From positions 25,914-89,913 of IMG/VR virus record IMGVR_UViG_3300019458_000191: 64,000 nucleotides of DNA; one strand, given 5' to 3'. Position numbers and translations under genes: made by a program. Each line of letters begins with the position of its first letter. Position 1 is the stretch's first letter. This document shows, piece by piece, positions 16,664-23,773 of the stretch. This stretch comes from a virus. The notes under the pieces are model-generated. The model did no database searches, was not told the DNA's origin, and saw only the letters and a list, made by a program, of their open reading frames with translations.

Positions 16664-17117
16664 ATTAGTTCTTATCGTTTTAGTCGGACCTCCGGGCAGC
16701 GGTAAAAGTACTTGGGGTAAGAAATTTGCTCAAGACCATAATTTGAACTATATCAGTACCGACGAACTTCGTGCAAGATTTGGTTCAGGAGAAGATGATC
16801 AGACAGTAAGTGGTGCAGTTTTTGGTTATGTAAAAAGAATCATTCCACAACTTCTTTCCACAGGTAAAAGTGTGTTGATTGATGCAACAAGCATGAGTCG
16901 GAGAGATAGAAAAGATTATATTAAATTTGCTGATGCTGTTGGTGCATACAAAATTGCTATTGCATTTGAAGTTGACCGAAATACTCTCATTAAACGTAAT
17001 CAAGAAAGAGGCGAAAAAGGCGGAAGAAATGTACCCGTCGAAGTCATTGATAGATTTTTAGGAAAATATCAAAGACCGGATTCCTCCGAAGGATTTGATA
17101 AAGTTGTAATCAAATAA
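16632..17117 (+). CDS. P-loop kinase of the polynucleotide-kinase (AAA_33) type
   Basis: 161 residues from ATG 16632 (a TTG at 16623 is also in frame). Walker A G-P-P-G-S-G-K-S-T near 19-27, then S-T-D-E-L-R, a V-L-I-D-A-T-S Walker B-like strand, and a lid R-N-Q-E-R-G with R-N-V-P after it. This is the pattern of the T4 PseT kinase domain and relatives that phosphorylate 5' ends of RNA/DNA; some members phosphorylate other substrates. The cREC protein nearby supports RNA end repair, but no RNA ligase is present in this window. Confidence 0.75.
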   Translation: MKENLENINHKLVLIVLVGPPGSGKSTWGKKFAQDHNLNYISTDELRARFGSGEDDQTVSGAVFGYVKRIIPQLLSTGKSVLIDATSMSRRDRKDYIKFADAVGAYKIAIAFEVDRNTLIKRNQERGEKGGRNVPVEVIDRFLGKYQRPDSSEGFDKVVIK

Positions 17118-17120
17118 GGT

Positions 17121-17507
17121 ATGCCAAAGAAACCTGTAAAGACCGAAGATAACAATATTGTTTACGCCCTTCATTATAAGGGTAAATTATTAGGAACATT
17201 TAAATGGGAGGGTGGTGCATCATCAACACTACAGAGTTGGCGACCACCGAAGAAACTTTATTTTAAAGAACATCAAGCTAAGACGGGTGCAGCACACTTG
17301 CCCACAGATATCTTAGACGATGTAGAATTAGTCGAATATGTTCCGGTCAGGGTATTAAAAAGATTTTCTACTCAAGAAAGAAAAGATTATCTTCATAAGA
17401 AAGAAATCGAATTTAAGAAAAGTCAATTAGAGTATTCAAAAGCTTATCACAAGGATAGTATCAAAAAACATCAAAGAGAACTTGATGAATTATTAAAGAA
17501 ACAATAA
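17121..17507 (+). CDS. Hypothetical basic protein with helical C-terminus
   Basis: 128 residues, basic. N-terminal 75 residues are beta-like (W-E-G-G and W-R-P-P turns); residues 85-128 form a long, highly charged K/E helix probably a coiled coil. No family recognised. Starts three bases after the kinase stop and shares one base with the next small gene (TAATG). Confidence 0.65.
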   Translation: MPKKPVKTEDNNIVYALHYKGKLLGTFKWEGGASSTLQSWRPPKKLYFKEHQAKTGAAHLPTDILDDVELVEYVPVRVLKRFSTQERKDYLHKKEIEFKKSQLEYSKAYHKDSIKKHQRELDELLKKQ

Positions 17508-17635
17508 TGAAAAAACAAGCCGGAAAAGGAGACAAACCGAGAAATTGTTTTTCTAAAGAATTTAAGAAAAACTATGACAACATCAATTGGGGTCATGGTA
17601 AAAAACAGAAACCATCAAATAAAAAAGGAAATTAA
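17507..17635 (+). CDS. Conserved 42-residue basic phage miniprotein
   Basis: ATG overlaps the previous stop (TAATG) and the frame ends three bases before the next ATG. The product is 42 residues, strongly basic: G-K-G-D-K-P-R-N near 6-13, F-S-K-E-F-K-K-N-Y-D-N-I-N-W-G in the middle, and a Lys/Asn tail. I recognise this as a short protein type that recurs in many phages (GKG-x-KPR ... NYDxI-x-W/F-G). Function unknown; basic charge suggests binding to nucleic acid or to a host complex. Confidence 0.7.
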   Translation: MKKQAGKGDKPRNCFSKEFKKNYDNINWGHGKKQKPSNKKGN

Positions 17636-17638
17636 GTT

Positions 17639-18187
17639 ATGCCCGGACAAAATGAATTACCACCTGTTCCAACACCTGAACCAACTCCAGAAGAATTGGC
17701 AAAACGTGAAGAAGCTTTGAATAAACTTGACCAATTACAGGCCGAACTTGAAAGACGACTGGCTGAAAGACGACTGGCTGAAAGAGAAGAGGCCAAGAAA
17801 GAAGATATCTTCGAGGGAACATTAAAAGATATCACGGAAGAGTCTTGTTGCGATAATTCGGAATGTGATTCACAACATTTGCCTGAACTTCCAAACGAAT
17901 CCAACACGGTGTCTATAGAATGTCCTCTTAATTGGGATTCGTTGACCGAGAATTCTGTATTAGTGATTAAAATCGATTCTACGAATCCAATGCGGTTCGC
18001 TCAATTTCAGCACGCTTTGGTTGGTTCCCTTCTTCAACCAAGAAAAGAACTTTTAAAGGAGAAGAAAATTTCTGTCGTATTCATGGGCTCTCAAGATGAC
18101 ATGTCCGTTTTAGAAGAAAAGGATATGAATCGATTAGGATGGTATAAGAAGGAAAAGAGTCTAATTATCACTCCAGACGACATTTGA
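17639..18187 (+). CDS. Hypothetical protein, Pro/Glu-rich with coiled coil
   Basis: 182 residues. A proline-threonine-rich start (residues 7-20) leads to a charged helix (20-60) containing a duplicated R-R-L-A-E unit, made by a 15-bp tandem repeat in the DNA. A segment with C-C-D-x-x-E-C-D follows, then a compact C-terminal domain of about 90 residues. No family recognised. It is the last gene before the ClpP promoter. Confidence 0.65.
   Translation: MPGQNELPPVPTPEPTPEELAKREEALNKLDQLQAELERRLAERRLAEREEAKKEDIFEGTLKDITEESCCDNSECDSQHLPELPNESNTVSIECPLNWDSLTENSVLVIKIDSTNPMRFAQFQHALVGSLLQPRKELLKEKKISVVFMGSQDDMSVLEEKDMNRLGWYKKEKSLIITPDDI
17754..17783 (+). repeat. 15-bp tandem repeat, two copies
   Basis: GACGACTGGCTGAAA occurs at 17754-17768 and 17769-17783 in phase with the coding frame, duplicating five residues of the coiled coil. 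Confidence 0.9.
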
Positions 18188-18212
18188 CGCTAATATAATA
18201 AATCAATATTTA

Positions 18213-18242
18213 TTGGACTTTGCCCTTTCTGTATGATAGAAT
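18213..18242 (+). promoter_or_regulatory. Promoter for the ClpP-like gene
   Basis: TTGGAC at 18213-18218, 18-bp spacer, TAGAAT at 18237-18242 with TGA before it (extended -10). Transcription would start near 18249, leaving about 25 bases of leader with AGAAAGGG as ribosome site. Confidence 0.6.
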
Positions 18243-18267
18243 AAATACATATCATTAAGAAAGGGCA
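18221..18267 (+). promoter_or_regulatory. Inverted repeat spanning the ClpP promoter
   Basis: TGCCCTTTCT (18221-18230) is the exact inverse of AGAAAGGGCA (18258-18267), 27 bases apart. The left arm is in the promoter spacer, the right arm contains the Shine-Dalgarno of ATG 18274. It could be an operator or, in transcripts from upstream, a hairpin hiding the ribosome site. Confidence 0.6.
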
Positions 18268-18273
18268 CTTTTT

Positions 18274-18900
18274 ATGCAATGGAAAAAAAATCGAAAACCT
18301 TCTCGCCGATACAATCAAGACATGGATGATCTCGAAGATAATATAAAAGAATGGTTTGAGGAAAAGGATGATTCTCCATTACATAATAAAATATATCTTT
18401 ACGAAGACGTGACGCCACAGAGCATCCTTCGTCTAAATAAACAAATCGACTCTCTTACAAAAAGACTTCAGATACTTCAAATCAATGTATCTTTGCCTGC
18501 ACCCCCGGTCATTGAACTTCATATTTGTACCGACGGCGGCGATTTGTGTGCAGCTTTATCTACCGCAGATAAGATTTCAAAAAATGCTGTCCCAGTTCAT
18601 ACTTATTGTGAAGGATTAGTAGCTAGTGCGGGAACCATTATTTCTGTTTGTGGTTATAGACGTTTCATCAGTGAAAATTCCTGTATGTTAATTCATCAAT
18701 TAAGTTCTACCTCTTGGGGTAATTTTGAACAATTAAAAGATGATATGAAAAACAACGAAGTATTAATGAAAATATTGAAAAATGTTTATTTAAAGAAAAC
18801 TTCCATATCCGAAGAAGATTTATCGAATGTGTTAAAGAGGGATTTGTTTTTTACTTCAGAAGAATGTCTAAAAAGAGGATTGGTAGATACAATTGTTTGA
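18274..18900 (+). CDS. ClpP-like serine protease
   Basis: 208 residues. ClpP/crotonase fold with the catalytic triad readable: Ser118 in V-A-S-A-G-T, His141 in M-L-I-H-Q, and Asp190 in K-R-D-L. D-G-G-D-L near 87-91 matches the ClpP substrate-strand region. An N-terminal extension of about 35 charged residues replaces the usual axial loops. Phage ClpP relatives are often prohead or maturation proteases, but this one lies among early-type genes rather than near a capsid gene, so a role in remodelling host proteolysis is equally possible. No ClpX or ClpA is present in the window. Confidence 0.85.
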   Translation: MQWKKNRKPSRRYNQDMDDLEDNIKEWFEEKDDSPLHNKIYLYEDVTPQSILRLNKQIDSLTKRLQILQINVSLPAPPVIELHICTDGGDLCAALSTADKISKNAVPVHTYCEGLVASAGTIISVCGYRRFISENSCMLIHQLSSTSWGNFEQLKDDMKNNEVLMKILKNVYLKKTSISEEDLSNVLKRDLFFTSEECLKRGLVDTIV

Positions 18901-18906
18901 TTTGAG

Positions 18907-18935
18907 TTGACAATTATAAAAAGTCGTGGTATGGT
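18907..18935 (+). promoter_or_regulatory. Promoter for the HNH gene
   Basis: TTGACA at 18907-18912, 17-bp spacer, TATGGT at 18930-18935 with TGG before it. The leader of about 30 bases contains TAAACAAGAACAATT just before ATG 18972, close to the rIIA and rIIB leaders. Confidence 0.72.
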
Positions 18936-18971
18936 TTTATTGTAACGCAGATTCTCTAAACAAGAACAATT

Positions 18972-19613
18972 ATGAACGACATCACAAACAAGATAATCGT
19001 ATTGAAGTTGAACGCCTTATGGCAACCTGTAGGCTATTCTTCGGTAGCTAAGGCTATTGTTGATTTGGCTGCTGGCCAAAGTGCCAAGGCTCTTGACTTG
19101 GAATATGAAATGGGCGAAGATGGTGAACCAACCGGCGAACCTATCAGCATGAATCCGGTCGAATGGGATGAATGGATTAATTTGCCTGTTCGTCCATACG
19201 ACTTTTGTGTACATTATGCAAATGGCATGAAGGTTATGCGTGTTCCAACAGTCTTAATCGCTGTCAATTTTAATAAGATGCCTATAAAGAAATTCAATGG
19301 TAAGCCATCAAAAGATTCCATTTGGGCTCGTGACGGTGGAACGTGTCAATATACTGGCCGACAATTGAAAAAGGGCGAAGGTAATATCGACCACGTTGTT
19401 CCAAAAGACCGTGGTGGTAAAGACACATGGGAAAACATGGTTTTGGCTGACAAAGAAATCAATTCCAAGAAAGGTAATCGGTTAAACAGTGAACTCGGAT
19501 TGAAGTTGCTTCGTGACCCGAAGGCTCCGAAGTCTATGCCATTGTCTTCAATGATTAGAACGATCAGACATCGAGATTGGAGACACTTTTTAACGAATAT
19601 CGATGAAGAATAA
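18972..19613 (+). CDS. HNH endonuclease of the bacterial single-domain type
   Basis: 213 residues. An N-terminal domain of about 110 residues (V-L-K-L-N-A-L-W-Q-P-V start) matches that of bacterial HNH proteins with the same layout. The HNH site is C-Q-Y-T-G, I-D-H-V-V-P with H141, then W-E-N-M-V with N155, and N-S-K-K-G-N-R. The second cysteine of the usual C-x-x-C is a Thr-Gly, and the third/fourth cysteines are missing, so structural zinc may be lost. Codon use is GC-richer than neighbours, as in rIIA/rIIB. It could nick host DNA or act in packaging; homing is less likely given its own strong promoter. Confidence 0.85.
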   Translation: MNDITNKIIVLKLNALWQPVGYSSVAKAIVDLAAGQSAKALDLEYEMGEDGEPTGEPISMNPVEWDEWINLPVRPYDFCVHYANGMKVMRVPTVLIAVNFNKMPIKKFNGKPSKDSIWARDGGTCQYTGRQLKKGEGNIDHVVPKDRGGKDTWENMVLADKEINSKKGNRLNSELGLKLLRDPKAPKSMPLSSMIRTIRHRDWRHFLTNIDEE

Positions 19614-19638
19614 TGGGGAGTACTCCCCTAAAAATCAG

Positions 19639-19665
19639 AAAACCCTCCCACTCGGGAGGGTTTTT
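19639..19665. terminator. Bidirectional terminator between convergent gene blocks
   Basis: AAAACCCTCCC (19639-19649), loop ACTC, GGGAGGGTTTT (19654-19664). U-runs form on both strands, so it can end the plus HNH transcript and the minus VWA transcript. A 14-bp palindrome GGGGAGTACTCCCC lies at 19615-19628. The remainder of the gap to 19836 is AT-rich with nothing else recognised. Confidence 0.9.
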
Positions 19666-19836
19666 CGTTTATGTCTTTAATGACATATTACCTGTTTATA
19701 CCTTTAATTACATATTATTTTATACAACATATAGGCCAATGAATCAACATATCCAAAATGTTGAATCAATAAACATAACCTATTCACTTTATGTAGTAGT
19801 AAATATAATTTTGTGTAAACATCCATACTATCGGTC

Positions 19837-20475
19837 TTACTTGGATTCTGTATCTTTATCAAATAAGAAATTGGCTTTAATTGGAGCTGCTCGATAAGAC
19901 AAGGTTGACTTACTCAATTTGTCAAACATGACATTTACACCCTGAGAGTCTGCAACATAATCCAATGTAGTGCCAGCAGAATATCCAAGATTGGAACCAA
20001 CGGCCCAAGAATCTTGATTTGCACCAATGTAAACGAAATCCCAAGAATATACTTGGGTTTGATGATCTATTCTGTTCTTTACATCTTGATGATTGAATTT
20101 GATGCTGGCATTTTCTAATCCATCCGTAATAACGACAACCAACACTCGTTCAGGTCGTTCTTCTTCAGGTGTATTATGTAAACGTATACCCACATTATCA
20201 ACCGTTGTGCAAAAAGCATCATAGAGAGCAGTCCATCCTCTGGGTTCAAAATCTACATCCACCATATCTTTTAGTGTTTGTAAATCTTGATTCTCAAACA
20301 TTACGTCATACACGTCGTCAAATTTATAGGCTGAAACCTTACAAGGTGCGTCACCTAACTTTTCTCGTTGTTCTTTTATAAACGAATTCAATCCACCAAC
20401 AACATCCGAAGCAATTTTTCGCATCGAACCAGACCTATCAATCACAAATATGATTTCTGTATATCCTAATCTCAT
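19837..20475 (-). CDS. VWA-domain protein
   Basis: 212 residues, essentially one von Willebrand A domain. The metal-binding MIDAS residues are present: D13-x-S15-x-S17, a Thr in G-W-T-A-L-Y-D near 79, and D in I-T-D-G-L-E-N near 117. Such proteins hold Mg and mediate protein binding; in phages and bacteria they partner with AAA ATPases or serve in tellurite/stress gene sets. No MoxR ATPase is adjacent. Last gene of the minus block, ending at the bidirectional terminator. Confidence 0.85.
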   Translation of the reverse strand: MRLGYTEIIFVIDRSGSMRKIASDVVGGLNSFIKEQREKLGDAPCKVSAYKFDDVYDVMFENQDLQTLKDMVDVDFEPRGWTALYDAFCTTVDNVGIRLHNTPEEERPERVLVVVITDGLENASIKFNHQDVKNRIDHQTQVYSWDFVYIGANQDSWAVGSNLGYSAGTTLDYVADSQGVNVMFDKLSKSTLSYRAAPIKANFLFDKDTESK

Positions 20476-20492
20476 AATTAATTTTACCTTTC

Positions 20493-20579
20493 TTATTTTG
20501 TTTCCCGTTGTGAAATTTCTATTTTTTCTTCAAATTCAAAATTAATTTTTACCGGTGAAGTTGTGAATCCTGTTCTCAA
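20493..20579 (-). CDS. Possible 28-residue peptide
   Basis: A TTG-started frame in the 107-base gap between the VWA gene and the next upstream gene gives 28 residues with an amphipathic F-E-F-E-E-K-I-E-I core. GAGAG lies eight bases upstream of the TTG. Too short to judge; offered because the spacing is operon-like. Confidence 0.25.
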   Translation of the reverse strand: MRTGFTTSPVKINFEFEEKIEISQRETK

Positions 20580-20582
20580 TTA

Positions 20583-20849
20583 TTACTCTCTTTTTAGAGC
20601 ACCATGTTGTTCCATACAAGCGACACATAGTCCTGCCACTTTACGAATCATGTCTAATTTCTTTTCGGTGTCAGCAAATTCTGCTGCGAAGGCTTTTGTC
20701 TTATCGGAATAGCCGGAAATGTATAGAATAAATTCATCTACGGTTCGTTCTCCGTTTCCTGGTCTTCCACCAGATAATGTGTTTCCCCATTTTTTATCTT
20801 GATAGTCACGCTCTGTGTCTATTACTTTATATACTTCTTCTCTTTTCAT
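20583..20849 (-). CDS. Conserved small phage protein (ERDYQ...KW type)
   Basis: 88 residues. Begins M-K-R-E-E-V, then V-I-D-T-E-R-D-Y-Q-D-K-K-W-G, a V-D-E-F-I-L-Y-I helix, and ends I-R-K-V-A-G-L-C-V-A-C-M-E-Q-H-G. I recognise this pattern from many phage genomes, always as a protein of unknown function; the helical E-x-x-x-D spacing recalls MazG-like proteins but the metal motif is not clear. It ends two bases before... and is read just after the dehydratase gene, so it is co-transcribed with it. Confidence 0.75.
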   Translation of the reverse strand: MKREEVYKVIDTERDYQDKKWGNTLSGGRPGNGERTVDEFILYISGYSDKTKAFAAEFADTEKKLDMIRKVAGLCVACMEQHGALKRE

Positions 20850-20850
20850 A

Positions 20851-21996
20851 TTATTTTTTATCGTTATCTATCATGATTTTAACCAAGTGGTCAAATGATA
20901 TTTTGGGTGCCCATCCTAGTTCTTTTCTTACTCTCTTTGAATCACCCAACAACAAATCGACTTCAGCGGGTCTGTAAAACTTAGAATTAATTTTTACCAA
21001 TACAATTCCCCTCCACACATATATTTCGTTTATTCCTTCTCCAACCCATTCGCCCACTACTCCAAAACAGTCGAAGGCACGTTCAACAAATTCTTTGATG
21101 GTGTGTGTTTCTCCACTTGAAAGAACATAATCACTCAATTTTCTGGATAACCATTGAGTATATTTATCTCCGTAAATTTCCATCATATCACTTCTTACTA
21201 CCGCTAAATCTTCATTATAGACATCTTGGTTTAACATCCTCCATACACCATCCATAAAATCAGGAGAATAACTCCAATCTCTTTTTGCATAAATATTTCC
21301 TAATTCCAACGGAACAGGTTGAAGAACACCGGATTGATGTTCTTTCATGATTCGACAAACATTTTGAGTAATTTTCCTTGTTACAAATTCTTCACCACGT
21401 CGTTCGCCCTCGTGGTTAAACAACCATCCTTGGATTGCGTATAATCCATACGATTCACGATAAACCTTAACGACCATCCTAGCAGCCGTTTTAGATGCTC
21501 CGTATGGGCTGCGTGGTCTTTCTGGATGTGTTTCATCTTGGGGGGTCCGTACGACATCACCAAATTCTTCCGAAGAACCGGCATTATAAAATCGGCATGC
21601 TGGTTTGAACCTATAAATGGCTTCAAGACAATCCAATACAGCAGTTGAATTGGTTTCCCAAGTTTGGCGGGCAAAATCCCATGAGGATGCTACGAAAGAT
21701 TGTGCGGCGAAATTGATAAAGTAGTCAGGCTTCAATACTTCTATTAATTTGTAAATCGAATGAGAATCAGTCAAATCAAAATTAACTAAAATAAAACGGG
21801 GATAGTCAACCAAATGTTTTATGTTATCGTGATTTTCGACACTTAAACGTCTTGCCCCACCAACTACCGTTAAATCGGTATGTGATAAAAGATAATCAAC
21901 CATGTGGCTTCCATCTTGTCCAGTGACGCCTGTGACGAATGCAACTTTGCCAGAAAAATATCTGCCCTGTAAATCTTGTATATTGTGAACTTTCAT
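20851..21996 (-). CDS. GDP-mannose 4,6-dehydratase-like (extended SDR)
   Basis: 381 residues. Rossmann NAD(P)-binding start V-T-G-V-T-G-Q-D-G-S near 21-30, catalytic S-S-E in N-A-G-S-S-E-E-F-G, and Y-G-A-S-K (the Tyr-x-x-x-Lys pair) near 168-172, with the N-H-E-G/R-R-G-E-E-F-V-T-R-K segment typical of GMD enzymes. GMD converts GDP-mannose to GDP-4-keto-6-deoxymannose, precursor of fucose, rhamnose and perosamine. An approx. 45-residue insertion near 285-335 lengthens it. It adds a deoxysugar branch to the glycan genes elsewhere in this window. Confidence 0.85.
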   Translation of the reverse strand: MKVHNIQDLQGRYFSGKVAFVTGVTGQDGSHMVDYLLSHTDLTVVGGARRLSVENHDNIKHLVDYPRFILVNFDLTDSHSIYKLIEVLKPDYFINFAAQSFVASSWDFARQTWETNSTAVLDCLEAIYRFKPACRFYNAGSSEEFGDVVRTPQDETHPERPRSPYGASKTAARMVVKVYRESYGLYAIQGWLFNHEGERRGEEFVTRKITQNVCRIMKEHQSGVLQPVPLELGNIYAKRDWSYSPDFMDGVWRMLNQDVYNEDLAVVRSDMMEIYGDKYTQWLSRKLSDYVLSSGETHTIKEFVERAFDCFGVVGEWVGEGINEIYVWRGIVLVKINSKFYRPAEVDLLLGDSKRVRKELGWAPKISFDHLVKIMIDNDKK

Positions 21997-22001
21997 AACC
22001 G

Positions 22002-22028
22002 ATTATACGTATATCCTTATCTCCACAA
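22002..22028 (-). promoter_or_regulatory. Probable promoter of the dehydratase gene, very close to its start
   Basis: On the minus strand TATAAT (22002-22007) lies five bases before the ATG (21996). The best -35 is a weak TTGTGG at 22023-22028 with a short 15-bp spacer. Confidence 0.4.
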
Positions 22029-22036
22029 AGGAGTAA

Positions 22037-23062
22037 TTATATCAACATTAATGATTCTATCCACGCCATAGTAGAATCAACGTTGTAAGTTTCCAATCCT
22101 ATAATATTCAGCATCTGTAAGTTAATGTATTTACCGTAATAGGCAATATATAACTTCCAAATAATACTATCTATATTCGTTGGTTCTGCTTTGTATAAAA
22201 AATTTAGCCAAGAAATATCTTTGGACCCCACCATTGAAATTCCATTAGAAACAAAATCCGCCGCGACAATATTAAATGTTTCGGACATACTCACTTGTAA
22301 ACCAATATCCATTTCTCTTACAAGGGTTATGAAAGTTTGGTGATCCATCCAATGATGTTTAACTAAAATATGTTGAGTGCCTTCAAAACATCTTTCTATA
22401 TTTGTTAAAACCGATTCGCCTTTTTGTTCCGTTCTGTCTGAATTGATATGAAATTTTATTTTTTTACCAATTTTGTTACCAAAAGCAATAGATGCCATTG
22501 CTTGATAAAGTTGATTTTTCATTGGTCTGATTGCCCCGAAACAACCAATATTAATATATTCTGAATCACATGGTTTGCAATCTTCTATGGTGTATTCCGG
22601 CGGACAATAAATGTTTGGGTGATAAATAACAGTAATATCAAAACAATCCCTGAATGTATCTACGATATCTCGGCTATTTGCGGAAATAAATAATCGCTTT
22701 GGAAATTTTTTAGAAATTTCATGATATCTTTTTAACCAATCGATAGCAATACCCTCATTGGCCAAAAATGGAATCTTACTATGAATACGAACGAACCATC
22801 TTATTTTTGGATGAATCTTTACTAATATTTCCATTTTCTCAGGTACAACCCACAAAGCTTCAATAAATACGTGTGTAGGTTGATCTAAAGTTACTTCTCT
22901 ATCAATACAATTATTATCAACTACTGTAGTTGTTCTCGCTAAGATTCCGTGCTTTCTTAATTCATTACACACGAAATTACAAGAATTGATTAATCCATAA
23001 GATATTCCATAGGAATTATTTCTCTTCTTGCAGATAAATAGTATTTTTACTTTTCGGTCCAT
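22037..23062 (-). CDS. GT-B-fold glycosyltransferase
   Basis: 341 residues from ATG 23062; the frame is open to 23167, but that would run through the overlapping small gene. N-terminal I-L-F-I-C and later I-N-I-G-C-F-G-A-I-R-P-M-K-N-Q strand (start of the second Rossmann domain) and an S-E-T-F-N-I-V-A-A-D-F motif near 270-280, the position of the E-x7-E nucleotide-sugar site in GT4-type enzymes. Probably transfers a sugar to DNA, virion or lipid; acceptor unknown. Lies directly downstream of a small W-rich gene and upstream of the dehydratase. Confidence 0.75.
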   Translation of the reverse strand: MDRKVKILFICKKRNNSYGISYGLINSCNFVCNELRKHGILARTTTVVDNNCIDREVTLDQPTHVFIEALWVVPEKMEILVKIHPKIRWFVRIHSKIPFLANEGIAIDWLKRYHEISKKFPKRLFISANSRDIVDTFRDCFDITVIYHPNIYCPPEYTIEDCKPCDSEYINIGCFGAIRPMKNQLYQAMASIAFGNKIGKKIKFHINSDRTEQKGESVLTNIERCFEGTQHILVKHHWMDHQTFITLVREMDIGLQVSMSETFNIVAADFVSNGISMVGSKDISWLNFLYKAEPTNIDSIIWKLYIAYYGKYINLQMLNIIGLETYNVDSTMAWIESLMLI

Positions 23063-23211
23063 TTTATGTATTTGTATATTAGTTCTCCATCTTCGTCGAA
23101 ATAACAAGCCCACCGGCCATCCGGAAAAGAAAAGTCTCGTTTTCTCTTCCGACATGATTCCTCCCATTCTTTATACCAATCACTTTCCCACCAATTTTTA
23201 TTCTTTTCCAT
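23047..23211 (-). CDS. Small tryptophan-rich protein overlapping its neighbours
   Basis: 54 residues, ATG 23211 (another ATG at 23214). Rich in Trp, Lys and Glu with a compact F-P-D-G-R-W-A-C-Y-F-D-E-D-G-E turn that looks like real coding sequence. It overlaps the end of the acidic upstream gene by 14 bases and the glycosyltransferase start by 16, the usual packing in this genome. No family recognised. Confidence 0.6.
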   Translation of the reverse strand: MEKNKNWWESDWYKEWEESCRKRKRDFSFPDGRWACYFDEDGELIYKYIKWTEK

Positions 23212-23734
23212 CATAACCATCACCCTCGTCATCCTCATCTTCCCAAGGTGGTTTATCACCTTCGTTATCTGATTCACTATCGGAGTCTTCTTCATCTGAA
23301 AATTTTTGATAAAAATCTTCAAAATCATCCTCGGATAGACCGAGTAAATTTATAATAGCATTAATTATGTAACAATTATCGTATTTGCTTAATTGTTTTT
23401 CGGATATCTTCTTGGATAGAAGAGTTGCCAGATAAGTCAATTCCATCGTTTTTTTATCATTGGCATCAGGCTCTACTCTACCGTCGCGAATACGATTGAT
23501 TACTTTTTCTTGAGTTATGTCCCAAACTAAACCAGGAATTTCATGATTTTCTATAGCCAATTTGGTTTGTTCTATGACCAGTTCGGAGATCTTCTGGTTT
23601 AATTCGTCGTCTGATACACCATCTTTTTTGGCTTTGGCTTGTAATTTCTTTATTAATCGATTGTCGATTTTTTTCGCAATCGAAAAAGAAGCCAGTATGC
23701 CTTCTTCAGACAATATGTGTCTTGGACAATTCAT
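23198..23734 (-). CDS. Hypothetical helical protein with acidic tail
   Basis: 178 residues: helical N-terminal 140 residues with A-K-K and E-L-V-I-E-Q heptads, then about 35 residues that are nearly all Asp/Glu/Ser with G-D-G-Y at the end. Acidic tails on phage proteins often mimic DNA or neutralise basic partners; no specific family recognised. A TATTTATA (minus strand) lies three bases before its ATG. Confidence 0.65.
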   Translation of the reverse strand: MNCPRHILSEEGILASFSIAKKIDNRLIKKLQAKAKKDGVSDDELNQKISELVIEQTKLAIENHEIPGLVWDITQEKVINRIRDGRVEPDANDKKTMELTYLATLLSKKISEKQLSKYDNCYIINAIINLLGLSEDDFEDFYQKFSDEEDSDSESDNEGDKPPWEDEDDEGDGYDGKE

Positions 23735-23773
23735 GCCTATAAATATTTTTTAGATTGATTAAAAATCCAAAAA

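Noticed and set aside
19613-19897. Plus-strand frame in the gap after HNH
   Set aside because: Begins at the HNH stop, crosses a strong terminator, and reads low-complexity AT-rich sequence into the antisense VWA gene.
23062-23167. Longer start for the glycosyltransferase
   Set aside because: Would overlap almost the whole W-rich small gene; ATG 23062 begins the conserved strand.
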